Position numbers and translations under genes: made by a program. A stretch of DNA of 9,041 nucleotides from Actinomycetota bacterium (GTDB lineage Bacteria > Actinomycetota > Actinomycetes > Nanopelagicales > Nanopelagicaceae), in the NCBI GenBank assembly GCA_009699825.1, contig WLNM01000035.1, positions 1-9,041 of the forward strand. Direction: 5' to 3'. Each line of letters opens with the position of its first letter. Position 1 is the first letter of the stretch. The notes beneath the pieces were generated by a model. It was not told the origin of the DNA. It worked only from the letters and a program-made list of their open reading frames with translations, and did no database searches. Shown in pieces: positions 6,372-9,041 of the stretch.

Positions 6372-7415
6372 CTAATCTGAGAGTGCGGACTCCGCAGTTG
6401 AATCAAAGTCCTTGATTTCAAGCAGAGAGCGCAAACTCTGTAAGCGACGCATACGTGCAACATCGACGGTGCCATTAGGCGAAGCCCATTCATTAAGTCT
6501 GCAACTCTCTTCACTATGTGAACAATGTGGCATGCATGTTGTTGCAACTTCAGATAAATCACTAAAAGATGCAATGATTTTGTTGGGATCTAGGTGGGCC
6601 AAACCAAATGCACGAATACCTGGTGTATCAATAGCCCAACCACCAGCAGGATCTAAATCTGGTGAGAGTGGAAGTGCAATTGCACTAGAAGATGTATGAC
6701 GACCGCGCCCCGTAACATCATTTACATCTCCAGTAATACGACCTGCGTGCGGAACTAAATCATTGATAAGGGTTGATTTTCCAACACCAGAGTGACCAAC
6801 AAGTACCGAAGTTTTTCCTGCAAGAAGGGCGTGAATCTTTGCAACATCGGCTTCGCGATCAGAAGTTTTGCTTGATGTTGTAACAATCTGAACTCCGAGT
6901 GCCTGATACTCCTCTATGAAATCTGGCAGTGGCGCCAAATCAGTTTTTGTAATCAAAAGTACTGGCGCAATTCCTTCATGAAAGGCGCACACTAAGAATC
7001 GGTCGATTAGTCCACGACGTGGTTCTGGGTTAGTTGTTGCTGCAACAATTACCAAGTAATCAATGTTCGCAACAATTGTGCGCTCAATTTTTGCCGCATC
7101 ATCGACAGTTCTGCTTAAAGAGTTTCTTCTGGGATTAACAGCAACTATGCGAGCAAGTGTTCCTTCACTTCCGCTTACATCGCCAACTAAACTAACAATG
7201 TCACCCACAACAACTGACTTTGGTCCCAATTCACGAGATTTCATCGCCGTAACAATCAGACGATCATCTGTAATACATGTGGTTCGACCACGATCAACAG
7301 TTGTCACGAGCGCAGTAATTGCATCATCGTGAGAAGGACGATCTTTTGTACGCGGACGAGTGCTCCGTGCAGGGCGAATACGTGCATCGCTCTCGTCATA
7401 AACGCGTTTACTCAT
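6372..7415 (-). CDS. rsgA: Small ribosomal subunit biogenesis GTPase RsgA
   Basis: RsgA (347 residues) is a circularly permuted GTPase that checks late maturation of the 30S subunit and releases from it on GTP hydrolysis. Residues 1-30 are basic and disordered-looking, and an OB-fold follows (about 33-112) with VVVGDIVSL at 68-76. The permuted GTPase order is visible: G4 TKTD (156-159), then G5-like SSK (181-183), then the P-loop GHSGVGKST (207-215), the G2/switch region TGRGRHTSS (235-243) and G3 DTPG (263-266). The C-terminal zinc finger has C294, C298, H300 and C305, in CX3CXHX4C spacing, which is more compact than the CX4CXHX5C form of E. coli. The start at 7415 follows a GAGAAT hexamer by seven bases and lies 75 bases after the aroA stop, so it may be read both with aroA and from its own weak promoter. 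The aroA–rsgA order is common in actinobacteria. Confidence 0.95.
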   Translation of the reverse strand: MSKRVYDESDARIRPARSTRPRTKDRPSHDDAITALVTTVDRGRTTCITDDRLIVTAMKSRELGPKSVVVGDIVSLVGDVSGSEGTLARIVAVNPRRNSLSRTVDDAAKIERTIVANIDYLVIVAATTNPEPRRGLIDRFLVCAFHEGIAPVLLITKTDLAPLPDFIEEYQALGVQIVTTSSKTSDREADVAKIHALLAGKTSVLVGHSGVGKSTLINDLVPHAGRITGDVNDVTGRGRHTSSSAIALPLSPDLDPAGGWAIDTPGIRAFGLAHLDPNKIIASFSDLSEVATTCMPHCSHSEESCRLNEWASPNGTVDVARMRRLQSLRSLLEIKDFDSTAESALSD

Positions 7416-7422
7416 TGGCTCA

Positions 7423-7428
7423 ATTCTC
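7423..7428 (-). promoter_or_regulatory. Weak -10-like box upstream of rsgA
   Basis: GAGAAT on the minus strand is seven bases from the ATG at 7415, matching TANNNT except at the first base. A better hexamer, TAAATT (7434-7439), lies 18 bases from the ATG and would give a leader of about 11 bases. Either could supplement read-through from aroA. Confidence 0.25.
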
Positions 7429-7490
7429 GCACGAATTTACTGCCCTTTACCATTCGCGCTACTTCTCTATTGCGCGGAGAACTTGGCGCA

Positions 7491-8939
7491 TTATTTAAGC
7501 AAGCTTTTCCATAAACCTGGGAAATCCGTAAGCGTCTTTCTCGTTGTAGCAATGTTTTCAACTTCAATTCCTTGAGTAGTCAATCCAATAACAGCACCTG
7601 CTGTGGCAAGTCGATGATCGTCATATGTATGAAAGATTCCTGAATGTAATGGCGATGGCTCAAAGTGAAGTGCACTGTGCTCTTCAGAAACTTTTCCACC
7701 GATTGCATTTATTTCGCGAGTAAGTGCTGCAAGTCGATCTGTCTCATGCAGACGAAGATGTGCGATTCCGCGCAAGTGCGACGGCGAATCTGCAAGTGCG
7801 GCAAGTGCGGCAATAGATGGAGTTAATTCGCCAACATCATGTAAATCAACGTCTATGCCAATAATTTTCGGTGCATCTCGTAACGCAGATTTTTCAGAAT
7901 TAGAAGTTAAGGTCAATCCGTCATTGTTCAATGAAATACTTGCGCCCATATCGCGAAGCAATGTTCTTAATTGATCGCCAGGCTGGGTTGTTTTTTGGGG
8001 CCAATCTGCGATTGTTATAGAACCACCACAGACCATTGCAATTGATAAGAAAGGTGCAGCGTTAGATAAATCAGGTTCGATCACCATATCTTTACCGATA
8101 AGTGCGCCCGGTTCTACGCGCCATGTTTTCTTTGCAGCGTCGACATGAACAGTTGCTCCGAATTCGCGGAGCATTTCAATAGTCATTTCAATATGTGGCA
8201 TCGAAGGAAGTTCGCCGCCAACATGTCGCGCGGTAATTCCATTGACAGTACTTGGGCCAATTAATAATAGCGCCGAAAGAAATTGGCTAGATGCGCTTGC
8301 GTCAATATCTATTTCGCCGCCAGGAATTTTTCCTGTACCAACTAATGAAAGTGGCAAGCTATAGCGATTGCCATGATCAATTGAAATACCAAGTTCTTCA
8401 AGTGCTTTGATTACGGGACCAAGTGGTCGTTCGTGCGAACGTGGATCGCCATCAAAAGAAATAGTGCCTTGTGCAAGGGCTGCAAGTGGTGGCAAAAATC
8501 GCATCACAGTTCCGGCATTGCCAACATCAATAGCTGCTGGCCCCTTAAGCGGTGCGGGTGTTATTTTCCAGGCTAACTCTTTCGTGTTTGTGCTGGCGTT
8601 GTTTGTGCTGGCGTTGTTTGTGCTGGCGTTGTTTGTGCTGGCGTTGTTTGTGCTGGCGTTGTTTGTGCTGGCACTGGCGTTACTTTCAACTTCGATTTCT
8701 TGCACACCAATTCCAAGAGCACGAAGCCCTGCAACCATTAATTCACTATCGCGAGAGATAAGTGGTCTGCGCAAAATAGATGGCGATGTTGCTTGCGCTG
8801 CAAGAATTAATGCACGGTTAGTAACAGATTTAGATCCAGGGATTACGACGCGGGCATTTACTGGTTGTGATCCACGAAAAGGAGCAGGCCACATTGCCGC
8901 CTTCGTATTTTGCGAATTATCCTTTTGTGAATCTGACAT
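7491..8939 (-). CDS. aroA: 3-phosphoshikimate 1-carboxyvinyltransferase (EPSP synthase)
   Basis: AroA joins shikimate 3-phosphate and PEP to make EPSP, the sixth step of the shikimate pathway. Counting from the ATG at 8939 (482 residues), substrate-binding PGSKSVTNR is at 34-42 (K37, R42). GNAGTVMRF is at 140-148, with the glycine that matters for PEP/glyphosate retained and Phe where E. coli has Pro101. DGDPRSHERPLGP starts at 163, SSQ is at 217-219, HETDR at 398-402 (E399) and DDHR at 440-443. VGELTP places E371 where E. coli has its catalytic Asp313, which I recall as usual in actinobacterial enzymes. The oddity is residues 89-118, six Ala-Ser-Thr-Asn-type pentapeptides encoded by a 15-bp repeat, inserted in a turn between two strands before the GNAGT loop. 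All catalytic motifs are intact, so the enzyme should work. The start at 8939 rather than 8945 is chosen because TAGACT lies seven bases upstream of it. Confidence 0.96.
   Translation of the reverse strand: MSDSQKDNSQNTKAAMWPAPFRGSQPVNARVVIPGSKSVTNRALILAAQATSPSILRRPLISRDSELMVAGLRALGIGVQEIEVESNASASTNNASTNNASTNNASTNNASTNNASTNTKELAWKITPAPLKGPAAIDVGNAGTVMRFLPPLAALAQGTISFDGDPRSHERPLGPVIKALEELGISIDHGNRYSLPLSLVGTGKIPGGEIDIDASASSQFLSALLLIGPSTVNGITARHVGGELPSMPHIEMTIEMLREFGATVHVDAAKKTWRVEPGALIGKDMVIEPDLSNAAPFLSIAMVCGGSITIADWPQKTTQPGDQLRTLLRDMGASISLNNDGLTLTSNSEKSALRDAPKIIGIDVDLHDVGELTPSIAALAALADSPSHLRGIAHLRLHETDRLAALTREINAIGGKVSEEHSALHFEPSPLHSGIFHTYDDHRLATAGAVIGLTTQGIEVENIATTRKTLTDFPGLWKSLLK
8586..8672. 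repeat. 15-bp in-frame tandem repeat inside aroA (five perfect copies plus one partial)
   Basis: GTTTGTGCTGGCGTT is repeated exactly five times from 8586 to 8660, followed by a 12-base partial copy to 8672. On the coding strand each unit is AACGCCAGCACAAAC, Asn-Ala-Ser-Thr-Asn. The neighbouring codons for N87-A88-S89 resemble the unit start and may be the seed for slippage. Because the unit is a multiple of three, copy-number change alters loop length by five residues without breaking the frame. Confidence 0.97.
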
Positions 8940-8962
8940 ATGCATAAGTCTACCGATAACCT
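8933..8962 (+). promoter_or_regulatory. Promoter of the SRAP gene, leaderless
   Basis: CTGACA (8933-8938, five of six bases matching TTGACA) and TAACCT (8957-8962) are 18 bp apart. Eight bases then separate the -10 from the ATG at 8971. The -35 overlaps the aroA start codon on the other strand and the -10 is only four bases from the aroA -10, so the two promoters share DNA and polymerases would compete. Confidence 0.55.
8947..8952 (-). promoter_or_regulatory. -10 box of aroA, leaderless
   Basis: TAGACT on the minus strand is followed by seven bases (TATGCAT) and the ATG at 8939. The upstream ATG at 8945 would lie only one base from the box and thus before the expected transcription start, which argues against it as the initiation codon. 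There is no -35 match. Confidence 0.55.
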
Positions 8963-8970
8963 GTATCTCT

Positions 8971-9041
8971 ATGTGTGGCCGTTATGCGCAATCGCTGAAC
9001 ACCTCCGAACTGGCAGAAGAGTTTGGCATCGGTGTGCAGAC
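8971..9041 (+). CDS. SOS-response-associated peptidase (SRAP / HMCES / YedK family), partial
   Basis: The first 23 codons read MCGRYAQSLNTSELAEEFGI and onward. The MCGRY start is the hallmark of SRAP proteins: after removal of Met1, Cys2 becomes the N-terminal residue and bonds covalently to abasic sites in single-stranded DNA, shielding them. The rest, including the downstream His and Glu of the active site, lies beyond the window, so integrity cannot be judged. It is divergent from aroA with only 31 bp between start codons. SRAP next to aroA is, from memory, a recurrent actinobacterial arrangement (for example around aroA in mycobacteria). Confidence 0.88.
   Translation, partial: MCGRYAQSLNTSELAEEFGIGVQ

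Noticed and set aside
7471..7490. TGCGC...GCGCA hairpin just after the aroA stop
   Set aside because: Only a five-base stem with a ten-base loop and no T-tract on the minus strand, so not credible as an intrinsic terminator.
8586..8672. Asn-Ala-Ser/Thr sequons in the AroA repeat as glycosylation sites
   Set aside because: AroA is cytoplasmic and there is no evidence of an N-glycosylation system; the sequon is a by-product of the repeat unit.
8552..8761. Plus-strand frame with a Cys-Leu-Cys-Trp-Arg repeat
   Set aside because: It is only the reverse reading of the 15-bp aroA repeat; the aroA frame carries full EPSP synthase motifs on both sides.
8940..8945. ATG at 8945 as the aroA start
   Set aside because: It lies one base after the -10 hexamer, before the expected transcription start; the ATG at 8939 has the usual seven-base spacing.

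Overview
The window looks like a chromosome segment from a low-GC, streamlined actinobacterium, with base composition by eye in the mid-40s percent GC. A freshwater acI / Nanopelagicales-type lineage is the best guess. Three things point that way. The proteins have actinobacterial signatures: the SRAP gene–aroA–rsgA order with a HisN-type phosphatase next to it, a DUF222-HNH protein of the 13E12 family, and a secreted DUF1524–Excalibur protein. The genes are tightly packed. Most start codons lie 6-8 nt after a TANNNT-like -10 box, the layout of leaderless actinobacterial transcripts. The taxon is an inference; no marker in the window settles it.

Layout, left to right. A 5'-truncated view of trhO (tRNA U34 hydroxylase, rhodanese family) runs leftwards out of the window from a GTG at 626. 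Next is a leftward gene for a secreted DUF1524-type HNH nuclease with a C-terminal Excalibur domain (668-1576). It is divergent from a rightward DUF222-HNH nuclease gene (1647-3026). That gene converges on a leftward block: a P1B-1 copper ATPase (3080-5341), a hisN-type phosphatase (5418-6230), rsgA (6372-7415) and aroA (7491-8939). Finally a rightward SRAP/HMCES gene starts at 8971 and leaves the window after 23 codons.

Most of this is housekeeping: tRNA wobble modification, 30S maturation, the shikimate and histidine pathways, copper export and repair of abasic sites. The nuclease pair at 668-3026 is the accessory-looking part. I see no RNA gene, IS element, CRISPR array or phage module, and I cannot claim a wholly new system.

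The most unusual structures are two tandem repeats. One is a 40-bp unit (about 2.45 copies, 5337-5434) at the hisN/copper-ATPase junction. It copies the ATGA stop/start overlap three times and creates a 27-codon mini-ORF that links the two genes by overlaps at both ends. The other is a 15-bp in-frame repeat (8586-8672) inside aroA that encodes a run of NASTN pentapeptides in a surface loop of EPSP synthase. Also notable are two face-to-face leaderless promoters packed into about 31 bp between aroA and the SRAP gene.
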